DNA of 64,000 nt from Sinorhizobium sp. B11 (GTDB taxonomy: Bacteria > Pseudomonadota > Alphaproteobacteria > Rhizobiales > Rhizobiaceae), in assembly GCA_039725955.1 (NCBI GenBank), contig CP091033.1, positions 1,736,001 to 1,800,000 on the forward strand, written 5' to 3'. The notes under the pieces were generated by a model. It had not been told where the DNA came from. It did not search any database and saw only the letters and a program-made list of their open reading frames with translations. The first letter of the stretch is position 1, and every line of letters begins with the position of its first letter. Shown here in pieces: positions 20,518 through 28,048 of the stretch. The position numbers and the translations under genes were made by a program.

Positions 20518-21555
20518 ATGACCAGCAATACCATTTCGGAAATCTGGTATACGCGCTGCCCGGTGCCGACCCCGGTCGGGCTCGCCGCCCAGCTCGGCTA
20601 TCTCGAGGAAGGCTTCCGCAAGGAAGGCGTGACGCTGAAGTCGATCATCGACTCTCCCGACCGCGCCATCCGCCAGAGCCATTTCAACCATACGCTCGAC
20701 TGGTCCTTCCGCCACGGCGGCAATGTGCCGCCGATCCGCGCCCGCTCGGAGGGCCGCAAGACAAGGCTCGTCGGCATTACCTGGACGGATGAATTTCAGG
20801 CGATCATCACCTTGCCGGGAACCGGGATCGCCACCAGCAGGGATCTAAAGGGACGCCGCTTCGGCATCGCCCGGCGTCCAGAAGGCATAGTCGATTTCAT
20901 GCGCGCGACGGCCTTGAAAGGTCTCCTGTCGGCTCTGTCGCTGGAGGGCCTGGCGCTCGACGACGTCGAGATCATTGACATCGCGCTTGCCGATTCCGTG
21001 CTCGCCACCCAGGAGGGACCATCGCTCTTCGGTCTGAAGCGTCGCCAGGCCTATGGCGAAGAGATCGCAGCTCTGCTGCGCGGTGATGTGGATGCGATCT
21101 ATGTAAAGGGTACGGCCGGCATCAGCGTCGCCAATCTGATCGGCGCCGTTCAGGTGGCGGAATTCGGTTTTCACCCCGACCCGAAGATCCGCATCAATTC
21201 TGGCTCGCCGCGTGTTTTGACGGTCGACGAACTGCTTGCCGAGGAACGCCCCGATCTGGTCCACCGGCTTCTGGAAGCGATCTACCAGGCAGGTGATTGG
21301 GCACAGGCCCATCCGGATGAAACGCGTCGCTTCGTTGCGCGCGAGGCTGGCGCCACTGAGGAGCAGGTGCTGGCGGCAAATGGGCCGGAGGTCCACCGCC
21401 ATCTCGGCCTTGGGCTGGAGCCCGAACTGGTCGAGGCAGTCGGCCACTATAAGAATTTCCTTCGGGACTTCGGGTTCCTGGCCGCCGATTTCGATATTGC
21501 CGACTGGGTCGACCGTCGTCACGTCGACAGCTTTCACACCCGCGCTGTCGCCTGA
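20518..21555 (+). CDS. DszB-like sulfinate desulfinase (SsuA/NrtA-fold enzyme)
   Basis: 345 residues with a periplasmic-binding-protein-like fold but no signal peptide. By my recall of DszB (2'-hydroxybiphenyl-2-sulfinate desulfinase), its catalytic residues are Cys27, His60 and Arg70 with Gly73. Here RCPVPTP gives Cys14, and the segment SHFNHTLDWSFRHGGNVPP gives His55, Arg65 and Gly68 with the same His-to-Arg spacing of ten as DszB. The downstream TRLVGITW and DVDAIYVKG strands also correspond. Start: the ATG at 20518 has AAAGG seven bases ahead; an ATG at 20512 is too close. Likely role: hydrolytic release of sulfite from a sulfinate in the cytoplasm. Automatic annotation would call it a sulfonate-binding protein; the active-site set argues otherwise. 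Confidence 0.8.
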   Translation: MTSNTISEIWYTRCPVPTPVGLAAQLGYLEEGFRKEGVTLKSIIDSPDRAIRQSHFNHTLDWSFRHGGNVPPIRARSEGRKTRLVGITWTDEFQAIITLPGTGIATSRDLKGRRFGIARRPEGIVDFMRATALKGLLSALSLEGLALDDVEIIDIALADSVLATQEGPSLFGLKRRQAYGEEIAALLRGDVDAIYVKGTAGISVANLIGAVQVAEFGFHPDPKIRINSGSPRVLTVDELLAEERPDLVHRLLEAIYQAGDWAQAHPDETRRFVAREAGATEEQVLAANGPEVHRHLGLGLEPELVEAVGHYKNFLRDFGFLAADFDIADWVDRRHVDSFHTRAVA

Positions 21556-21568
21556 CAGGAGAAGCACT

Positions 21569-22729
21569 ATGCTGCAGGAAACGATCGATCCACTTGACAG
21601 GGCACGAAGGCTTGCCAAGGATTTCTCCGAACGCGCGCACCATTTCGATGCGAGCGGAGAATTTCCCTTCGAGAACTTCACCCGGCTTTACGAGGCGCGG
21701 TTACTCGGCTTGGTGACAGCTCCCGAGCACGGCGGCCATGGCGGCGGCCTTACAGATGCCCAGGCGGTGATCAGCGAGATCGCCCGCGGCGAGCCATCGA
21801 CGGCGCTGGTGCTCGCCATGCATTTCAACAGCCACTATACGCTGCGGCGGTTCGGAAAATGGCCAGCTCATCTTGCGGAGCGGGTTCTTCTCGCCAATCG
21901 GCAAGGTCCAGCCCTGATCAATGCCGCCCAGGCAGAACCCCGGATCGGCTCTCCCGCCCATGGCGCATTGCCAGAGACGATCGCTAGGCGCAAGGGCGAC
22001 AGCTGGCGTATTACCGGTCGCAAGACCTACGTCACCGGCATACCGATCCTCAAATGGGTATCGCTGCTGGCGCTGACGGACGAGGCCGAGCCACGGCTTG
22101 CCTCCTTCCTGGTGCCGACCGACAGACCCGGCTTTACGGTCGAAAAAACCTGGAATGCCGCCGGAATGCACGCGACCGCCAGCGACGACATCATCCTTGA
22201 AGACGTCGTCATTCCCTTCGAAGACCTGATCGAGGCACAGCCCGCTTCAGAACCGATCCGGCGGGAGGAACATGCCACGGCCTTCTTCTTCTCGCTGATC
22301 GGCGCCGTCTATCATGGGGTGGCGCTGTCGGCCCGTGACAAGGTGCTTACCTTTTCGGCCCGCCATGCGCCGGCAAGCCTCGGCGCACCGATTGCGACCG
22401 TGCCGCGCATTCAGGACGGTCTCGGCGAGATAGAAGTCCGCCTGTCGACGAATGCCAGGCTGCTGCGCTCGCTCGGCGAAGATGTCGATGCCGGCAAGCC
22501 GGTCGGCATCGACGCCATGGCCGTGCGCCATGCGGTGATCGACAATGCGGTCGCCGTTACGAACCTGGCACTCGATCTTGCCGGCAATCCCGGCCTCAAC
22601 AGGGATTTCGGACTGGAACGCCATCACCGCGACGCGATCACCGGCCGCTCGCACGCGCCGCAGAACCACATGGTCCGGGCAATCGCTGCGAAAAATGCCC
22701 TCGCCCGCCTGGAAGCGGGGCGCATCTGA
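21569..22729 (+). CDS. Acyl-CoA dehydrogenase-fold oxidoreductase, DszC/SfnB-like
   Basis: 386 residues. The start at 21569 has AGGAGAAG upstream and begins LQETIDPLDRARRLAKDF; the frame's longer extension lies inside the DszB-like gene. The acyl-CoA dehydrogenase fold shows as NFTRLYEARLLGLVTAPEHG, ITGRKTYVTGIPILKWVSLL and a C-terminal HHRDAITGRSHAPQNHM in place of the usual WRNxRT..HNP. It is shorter and more divergent than the other three paralogues. As third gene of the SfnG-like/DszB-like/oxidase trio, its place parallels DszC in the dsz system. The reaction is not determined. Confidence 0.85.
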   Translation: MLQETIDPLDRARRLAKDFSERAHHFDASGEFPFENFTRLYEARLLGLVTAPEHGGHGGGLTDAQAVISEIARGEPSTALVLAMHFNSHYTLRRFGKWPAHLAERVLLANRQGPALINAAQAEPRIGSPAHGALPETIARRKGDSWRITGRKTYVTGIPILKWVSLLALTDEAEPRLASFLVPTDRPGFTVEKTWNAAGMHATASDDIILEDVVIPFEDLIEAQPASEPIRREEHATAFFFSLIGAVYHGVALSARDKVLTFSARHAPASLGAPIATVPRIQDGLGEIEVRLSTNARLLRSLGEDVDAGKPVGIDAMAVRHAVIDNAVAVTNLALDLAGNPGLNRDFGLERHHRDAITGRSHAPQNHMVRAIAAKNALARLEAGRI

Positions 22730-22750
22730 AACCCGACCTCGGATTAGAAC

Positions 22751-22779
22751 GCCCGGCCGGCTCGTGCAGCCGACCGGGC
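22751..22779. terminator. Inverted repeat between convergent operons
   Basis: A 12-bp stem with one mismatch (GCCCGGCCGGCT against AGCCGACCGGGC) and a five-base loop lies between the oxidase stop at 22729 and the convergent binding-protein stop at 22791. It probably serves both directions, though the T-run is weak. Confidence 0.6.
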
Positions 22780-22790
22780 AACCATTAAGA

Positions 22791-24398
22791 TCAGGCGTTC
22801 GGGCTCAGCCATATCTGGCCGAAACTGTTGTTGATGCCCTGCGCTCCGGGAGCGAAATTCCTGACCTTCTTGTTTGCAACGATCTGGGCGCCTGCCGCGA
22901 CGAGATCGACCGACACGACATCCTCATGAATGATCCGCTGGAACTGATACCAGAGATCACGCCGCTTGGCCTCGTCAGGCTCAACGGCAGCGGCTTCGAG
23001 CAACCTGTCGACCTCGGGATTGGCGTAGTGGCTGGCGTTTGAAAAGACGAGCCCGATCTTGAAGTTCTTCGACCAGTAGGCGCGCTGGACTCCGAGTGTG
23101 GGATCGAACGTGTTGGACAGGGATTCGATGACAAGATCGAAGGCGCGGTCCGTATAGACGGTCTTCAGGAACGTCGCGAGGTCGAACTTGAGAATTTCCG
23201 CGTCAATACCGACGGCAGCCAGAGATTGCCGGATGAAATCGGCATAGGAAGGCGGGAGGAAGGAATTATAGGCAAGACGAAGTTTGAAGCGCACGCCATT
23301 TGCCCCGCGCGGGTAGCCAGCCGTGTCGAGCAGCTTTTCTGCAAGCTTGGGATCCGGTTCACGGGCCTTGATGCTCGGATCATACCATTTTGGCAAGGCA
23401 GTACTGATCGGGCTCGGCGAGACCTGCGCATAGCCGAACAGGGCGATATCGACGAGCTTCTGCAAGTCGATGGCATGGGCGATTGCCAGGCGCACGTCAC
23501 GCTTTGTCAGGATTTCATTCTCATAGTTGAAGAAGAGCTGCTGCTGCGGTCCCGAATAGGCATAGGTCGTCGTGTCCACGACCAGATTGGGATTTGTCTT
23601 GAGGCGCTCGATGTCGGACAGGGGAACGGGGTTGGCACCGATGTCGATCTCACCCGTCTCGAGCGCGGCAGCACGGGCGGCCGGATCGAGAATGACGCGC
23701 AGGATGACACGATCGAGATAGGGTTTTCCGGCATCCCAATAATTCGGATTGCGCTCGAAGATCAGGTGACTGCCCGGCACCCATTCCTTCAGCAGGAACG
23801 GGCCTGTTCCGATCGTCTGGGCAAGCTTGGGCTGCTCCTGCGGCTTGAAGGTTTCGTAGACATGCTTCGGCACGATCGGCGATTCCGAGCTTGAGAGCGC
23901 GGTGATGAGGTATGGTGCAGGCTTGGTGAGCACAACGATTGCCGTATGAGGATCGGGCGTCTCCACGGCCGTCACGTTCTGATAGGTGATGCGACCGCGC
24001 GGATGGGCTTCCTTCAGCCGGAAAATGGTGAAGGCTACGTCGGCCGATGTGAAGTCGGTCCCGTCATGCCATTTGACCCCTTCGCGCAGCTTGAACGTAT
24101 AACGCAACTGATCCTCGCTGACCGACCACTCCGTCGCAAGAAGCGGGATGGGGTTAAGATCGTAATCAAAGTCGAAGAGGCCTTCGTTGATCTTCGGCCC
24201 GATGGCCTGCCCCGTGCCCGAGGACGTATTAATGGCAATGAGCGCACTTGGATCGGGATAATAGGCCCAATTGAGCGTACCACCCCTGACGGGCGTCTCG
24301 GTTGCCGCAGCGGCGGCAAACGTTGGAACGCCCCCAAGCGCAAGCCCGGCCGAGCCTGCAAGGAGAAGCTGATTGAACTGGCGGCGATTGATCGACAT
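22791..24398 (-). CDS. ABC transporter substrate-binding protein, family 5, Tat signal
   Basis: 535 residues from the ATG at 24398, with GGAG seven bases ahead; the frame runs on upstream without family-like sequence. The N-terminus is twin-arginine-like (INRRQFNQLLLAGSAG) with an alanine-rich cleavage region near residue 33. Landmarks are KINEGLFDFDYDL, YTFKLREGVKWHDGTDF, IVPKHVYETF and FERNPNYWDAGKPYLDR. Fourth family-5 paralogue in the window. It follows the amidohydrolase gene on the same strand after 216 bases. No membrane partner is adjacent, so it probably feeds the 13.5-17.4 kb transporter. Confidence 0.95.
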   Translation of the reverse strand: MSINRRQFNQLLLAGSAGLALGGVPTFAAAAATETPVRGGTLNWAYYPDPSALIAINTSSGTGQAIGPKINEGLFDFDYDLNPIPLLATEWSVSEDQLRYTFKLREGVKWHDGTDFTSADVAFTIFRLKEAHPRGRITYQNVTAVETPDPHTAIVVLTKPAPYLITALSSSESPIVPKHVYETFKPQEQPKLAQTIGTGPFLLKEWVPGSHLIFERNPNYWDAGKPYLDRVILRVILDPAARAAALETGEIDIGANPVPLSDIERLKTNPNLVVDTTTYAYSGPQQQLFFNYENEILTKRDVRLAIAHAIDLQKLVDIALFGYAQVSPSPISTALPKWYDPSIKAREPDPKLAEKLLDTAGYPRGANGVRFKLRLAYNSFLPPSYADFIRQSLAAVGIDAEILKFDLATFLKTVYTDRAFDLVIESLSNTFDPTLGVQRAYWSKNFKIGLVFSNASHYANPEVDRLLEAAAVEPDEAKRRDLWYQFQRIIHEDVVSVDLVAAGAQIVANKKVRNFAPGAQGINNSFGQIWLSPNA

Positions 24399-24614
24399 GG
24401 AAGGCTCCGAAGGCTGCGACGCTCGAAAAAGCGCGCACGGAGCCCCATGCCCCGATGAGGGAATGATCCCTTCCCGACCCGCCGAAGCAAAGGCAGATTT
24501 TCTATCGTGGCGGCGAAGCAAAGCTTGTCGCGCAGGCATAGAAAACAACAAAGTCGAGCATGCGCGCTGCCGGCAGCGCACATGCCCGACGAGGGTGATG
24601 AACAGGAAAGAGAG

Positions 24615-25550
24615 CTACTGACCAAGCCCGCCCAAAAGCCGACGCGCATTGCCGCCAGCCACAAGTAACCGTGACTGGGCGTCCAGACCCGCCGCCGTCA
24701 GGCTCTGCGCCAACCTCTCCGCGGAAAGGGCGGGAAGGATCGGCCAGTCCGTTCCGGCAAGAACGCGTTCCGCGCTGAAGAACTCCACCAATATGGCGAT
24801 GATCGAAGGATCGTCGCCCATCGTGTCGAAGTAGATGTTGGGCTTATTCCCGGCCGCACGGTTCTGCCGGGAATAGGCACCGCCCCGCGCCGCCTGCACA
24901 ACTGCCCCGAGGCCAAGAGTTGCGAAAACGAAATTCAGATCCGGAAATTCGTCCAGCAGACCGTTTTCCAGAACCGACAGGAACGCGACGCCGTTCATGA
25001 GGCCCCGGCCCAGCGAATTGCCGAGCTTACCGGCGCCGGCAATGAGGATATCTGCCTGCGGTGCATTGACGGGATGGACAAAGACCGGTTTTCCGAGACG
25101 GGCAGCCACTTCCAGCGCAGGCCGGGCGACCGGATCGCCGATGAACTTGCCGTCACGAAAGGAATCGACGACCAGACCCGCCAATCCGAGTTTTCCAAGT
25201 GCACGCTCCGCTTCTTGCGCAGCCGCCTCGCCGGAAAAGGGATCGATCGTTGCCAGTGCCGCAAGACGATCGGGATGGGCCTTGACCAGTCCGGCAAGCC
25301 AGTCGTTCACCTCGGCAATCACGGCAGGATCGGTCGCCTTCTCCATCCCGAACAGGCTTTCGATGGTCGTGCTCAAGACGGCGAGCGAGACGCCGGCTGC
25401 AGCAAACTCGTCAATCAGACGGGCCGGATCGACAATCTTCTTCAACACGCCGTCTGGGAGCCCGGCGGATATGCGTTTGCTGCCGTTTTGCCCCCAATCG
25501 ACGGGCCAGAGATGTGTGTGAATGTCGACAATATCCAGGTCATTGCTCAT
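24615..25550 (-). CDS. Amidohydrolase family protein (ACMSD-like metal-dependent hydrolase)
   Basis: 311-residue TIM-barrel amidohydrolase of the ACMSD/amidohydrolase-2 type. The first metal motif is DIHTHLWPVD at residues 9-18, a metal or catalytic histidine lies in KPVFVHPVNAPQ, and the closing aspartate in VLAGTDWPILPAL. These enzymes decarboxylate or hydrolyse small carboxylic or lactone substrates. ATG at 25550 with GAGGAGAG about ten bases ahead. It precedes the family-5 binding protein on the same strand. A role in breaking down the imported compound is plausible but not shown. Confidence 0.9.
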   Translation of the reverse strand: MSNDLDIVDIHTHLWPVDWGQNGSKRISAGLPDGVLKKIVDPARLIDEFAAAGVSLAVLSTTIESLFGMEKATDPAVIAEVNDWLAGLVKAHPDRLAALATIDPFSGEAAAQEAERALGKLGLAGLVVDSFRDGKFIGDPVARPALEVAARLGKPVFVHPVNAPQADILIAGAGKLGNSLGRGLMNGVAFLSVLENGLLDEFPDLNFVFATLGLGAVVQAARGGAYSRQNRAAGNKPNIYFDTMGDDPSIIAILVEFFSAERVLAGTDWPILPALSAERLAQSLTAAGLDAQSRLLVAGGNARRLLGGLGQ

Positions 25551-25670
25551 GTGTTGCCGCTCTCCTCGGGATGGCGATTGTAGCTGGGGTCGGAGTGTTT
25601 CGGTCTCGGGCTCCGCAGCTCACCGATGGCGGGCCTGACGTCGGGGGGCCAAAGCCTTCTGGACCGTGCC

Positions 25671-26437
25671 TCATGACGCCCCAAGCCCGTGAATACGTCT
25701 GATCTCCTCGGCGACCAGGGCCTGCAGCCGCCAAAGGTTGCGATCGCGGATGCCCTTTTCTTCGAGGTGCTTGACGGTGAGGTAGAGTATTCGGCGCACG
25801 ACCCCATTTGCCCACATGCCCTGGCGAGCACCGCCGCCACGCTTTCGAGCGGCAACCCACGCAGGACGCGCTTGCCTTTGGGGCCTGCCCAGAACGTCAG
25901 CGCGCGCAAGGGCCCCTGTCGCGTTTGGACCGGAACCCAGCGGATAAAAGACGAATCGGAAAGCGAATCGATTTCCCTGCGGATCATGCGGCGGATCTGC
26001 CCCATGCGGTTTTCTTCCGAAAGCCTGTAGGCGACGCCGTTACACTGACCGCCTCGGTCAAGCGCCATCATCAGACCTGGTACCGCATCGGTCGCCCGCC
26101 ATCGCGTCATCTGCAGGCAGAACGACCTGTGCCAGCCGCGGGCCTGGGCCTGGCACCAGTCCACCGCATCAAAGTCCGGTTTCCAGATCAGCGAGCCATA
26201 GGCAAACACCCATAGCGGATCGCCCGCCGCTTCATAAAACAATCGCTCCGAAAGCGTCTGAAGCTCACCTTCGCTCAGCGGAATGCGATCAGGATCCGGT
26301 CCGGGGTCGGTTTCGAGCCTTAGGCTCAGAGAGACGAGATCGCCCGTCAGAGCCATAGCTCGCCAGTTTGCTCGATCGCCATTGTCTCGCGCGAACTCTC
26401 CAGCGATCGATAGCGTTTTCGGCAGGAGCGCTCGCAT
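25671..26437 (-). pseudogene. ChaC-type gamma-glutamylcyclotransferase with a single-base frameshift
   Basis: The ATG at 26437 opens a frame with the ChaC signature WVFAYGSLIWKPDFDAVDWC and a run through GQCNGVAYRLSEEN to ARACGQMGSCAEY. ChaC normally breaks down glutathione to 5-oxoproline and Cys-Gly. At about 25781-25790 the expected continuation LYLTVKHLEEKGIRDRNLW is found only in the next frame and stops at 25671. Restoring one C in the TACTCTACC stretch would rejoin the frames. Without it the reading frame runs on into non-homologous sequence until 25547. The catalytic core is upstream of the lesion. Either the gene is recently inactivated or there is a sequencing error. It ends the small-gene operon behind the FMN reductase. 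Confidence 0.8.
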
Positions 26438-26438
26438 C

Positions 26439-26762
26439 CTAGTGAACCGTAAACCTGCTGAAATAGGCCTGCCGCTCGCGCACTGCACGGATCAACAAGG
26501 CCGCCTCGGACATGATCGCGCTGAAGGTCGTATCGTCGGCCGATGCGATGCTATCCGACATGGTCCGCAGAACTCCGATCAGTCGCGCTACAGATTGCTG
26601 GTGGACCTCGTCCTGGCCATCCAATCCTTCGGCAAGACAGGTGAGCGTTTGAACGAGCTCGTGGACAATCTCACGGCGGCGTTCCCGGTTCGACGGCGGT
26701 TCACCAGCCTCGGGCAGCGCAGCTTCGTCCAACACCCAGCTCCATATGGCAACCCGCTTCAT
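26439..26762 (-). CDS. Hypothetical protein, 107 residues
   Basis: Unrecognised soluble protein. The ATG at 26762 (KRVAIWSWVLDEAALPEAG) follows the preceding small gene by eight bases with an AGCAGG site; the frame's longer extension to 26972 is a shadow of two small genes upstream. The sequence is mostly alpha-helical (ERRREIVHELVQTLTCLAEG, SAIMSEAALLIRAVRERQAY). It ends one base before the ChaC start. Its place in a run of small genes behind the FMN reductase is the only functional hint. Confidence 0.65.
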   Translation of the reverse strand: MKRVAIWSWVLDEAALPEAGEPPSNRERRREIVHELVQTLTCLAEGLDGQDEVHQQSVARLIGVLRTMSDSIASADDTTFSAIMSEAALLIRAVRERQAYFSRFTVH

Positions 26763-26770
26763 CCTGCTGA

Positions 26771-26911
26771 TCAAACCAGTCCGAGGACAAGCGCCAGGAT
26801 GAAGGCGAAAGAGCCGGCTGCGGCCGCCTGATGCATGCGCAAGCAAACCGGAGAGAGCCAGCCTGCGTGATGCCAGGCAGAGATGCGCTGAGAATTGTCG
26901 ACAATTGCCAT
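26771..26911 (-). CDS. Small single-pass membrane protein, 46 residues
   Basis: A short gene preceded by a strong AAGGAGGAGAAG site directly before the ATG at 26911. The protein starts MAIVDNSQRISAWHH and ends with a hydrophobic segment AAAGSFAFILALVLGLV that can span a membrane. No family is recognised. The next gene begins eight bases after its stop and the previous one ends 11 bases ahead, so it belongs to the same operon. Confidence 0.6.
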   Translation of the reverse strand: MAIVDNSQRISAWHHAGWLSPVCLRMHQAAAAGSFAFILALVLGLV

Positions 26912-26922
26912 CTTCTCCTCCT

Positions 26923-27090
26923 TCAATACCAGACCGGAGCTGCGGCCCGCCAGAATGACAGCTCGTATTCAAGACCCCTCTGACGATCGGTCTCTTCGAA
27001 AGCGACCGGTTCGATCATCCGTCCCTGCGGGCGCCGATCGAAGAGCCGTGCCACTCGTTCAACAAAGTCCAGAACCGTGTTACGCTTCAT
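26923..27090 (-). CDS. Hypothetical protein, 55 residues
   Basis: A short gene from the ATG at 27090 (MKRNTVLDFVERVARLFDRR) ending in ELSFWRAAAPVWY at 26923. GGGGGGCGTC precedes the start. The sequence is basic at the N-terminus and aromatic at the C-terminus. No family is recognised. It sits between two other small genes of the FMN reductase operon with short gaps, which supports its being real. Confidence 0.55.
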   Translation of the reverse strand: MKRNTVLDFVERVARLFDRRPQGRMIEPVAFEETDRQRGLEYELSFWRAAAPVWY

Positions 27091-27108
27091 GACGCCCCCC
27101 TCGAACGG

Positions 27109-27300
27109 TCATTGCTCAGAAAGCAGGTCACGCCTGGCGCTCAAAAGCAGATCGTGTGGCGATGCCATCATCCCGAAGAGCGCCAACAGGCGGTTTTCTT
27201 CTGATTTCGCCAGCCGGTAGCGCCGTGCGAAGTCGCAGACGCTCCACAGTTCCACATGTGCTGTCGGGACGTCGATTTTTTCTGACCGACTCTGGTGCAT
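27109..27300 (-). CDS. Hypothetical protein, 63 residues
   Basis: Small gene starting at 27300, eight bases after the FMN reductase stop, with GGAGTAGAAG before the ATG. The sequence (VELWSVCDFARRYRLAKSEE, NRLLALFGMMASPHDLLLSA) looks like a compact helical protein. No family is recognised. The tight spacing places it in the FMN reductase operon. Confidence 0.6.
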   Translation of the reverse strand: MHQSRSEKIDVPTAHVELWSVCDFARRYRLAKSEENRLLALFGMMASPHDLLLSARRDLLSEQ

Positions 27301-27308
27301 GGCCGCTT

Positions 27309-27869
27309 CTACTCCGCAGCATCAAACACTGGACGAGCGCCCGGAAAGAATGCATCGATCTCGCTGATGACCTCATCGATGCGCCCGCAAAGCTGTTCGG
27401 ACGCGACGGCGTAGTCGGTGAAATCCCGATCGGATGCATAGATTGCCGTTGGCAGCGTATGGGACATGAAGAACCCGAACAAAGGTCGCAGTTGATGTTC
27501 GACCATCAGAGCATGCCTGTCGCCGCCGCCCGTGGCGGTGATGATGATTGGCTTCGCCCGCAGCTCATGCGGATCGATCAGATCGATCAGATGTTTGAAA
27601 AGCCCGGGATAGGAACCCTTGTATGTGGGTGAGCCAACGATGAGCAGATCCGCATTGACGATGTCGGAGATCACGGCTTCGGCCTGACCATCGAGGTCCT
27701 TCCGCCAGATGGCGTCGCCAAGAGACGGCCCGACATCAAGCATGTCATAAACCCTGCTGTCGAAGCCATGTTTGTCCCTCGCGATACGAGCGACATGGTT
27801 TACGAGCGCCAGGGTCTTAGACGGGCGGTTGAAGCTGCCCGCGATTCCAACGAGTTTAAGAGCGGCCAT
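27309..27869 (-). CDS. NAD(P)H-dependent FMN reductase, MsuE/SsuE-like
   Basis: 186-residue flavodoxin-fold reductase. The phosphate-binding loop is VGIAGSFNRPSKTLALV near residues 6-22, and the family segment LLIVGSPTYKGSYPGLFKHL is clear. MsuE/SsuE enzymes supply reduced FMN to two-component LLM monooxygenases that release sulfite from sulfonates. The start at 27869 has AAAGGAAAGACG upstream; an in-frame ATG at 27893 lacks a site. First gene of an operon with four small genes and the frameshifted ChaC gene. A 23-bp LysR-type site lies 27 bases ahead of the start. It is the best candidate flavin supplier for the window's LLM enzymes. Confidence 0.9.
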   Translation of the reverse strand: MAALKLVGIAGSFNRPSKTLALVNHVARIARDKHGFDSRVYDMLDVGPSLGDAIWRKDLDGQAEAVISDIVNADLLIVGSPTYKGSYPGLFKHLIDLIDPHELRAKPIIITATGGGDRHALMVEHQLRPLFGFFMSHTLPTAIYASDRDFTDYAVASEQLCGRIDEVISEIDAFFPGARPVFDAAE

Positions 27870-27895
27870 CGTCTTTCCTTTCATTGAAATCACTA

Positions 27896-27918
27896 TTGTC
27901 TATAAAGATACTAGATTA
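27896..27918. promoter_or_regulatory. Candidate LysR-type operator, copy 2
   Basis: TTGTCTA, seven variable bases, ACTAGATTA, matching the site at 6068-6090 at 18 of 23 positions. It lies directly upstream of the FMN reductase gene. The shared TCTA-N9-TAGA dyad suggests that the same regulator, perhaps the LysR protein at 4.9 kb, controls both units. Confidence 0.5.
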
Positions 27919-28048
27919 AAGAAATGACCGTTTGCCGTTGAGGCACTGTGCGAAAAAAATGCCTTCGGAAAGTCCCTCCCTCATCCACGCTGTTCAGGGC
28001 AACCCTACGAACAGAAAGCGTGGCGACGCCGGCGATCAGACTGGGCTG

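Noticed and set aside
25547..25790. C-terminal continuation of the ChaC frame overlapping the amidohydrolase start
   Set aside because: It is read-through after the frameshift; the homologous continuation is in another frame and stops at 25671.
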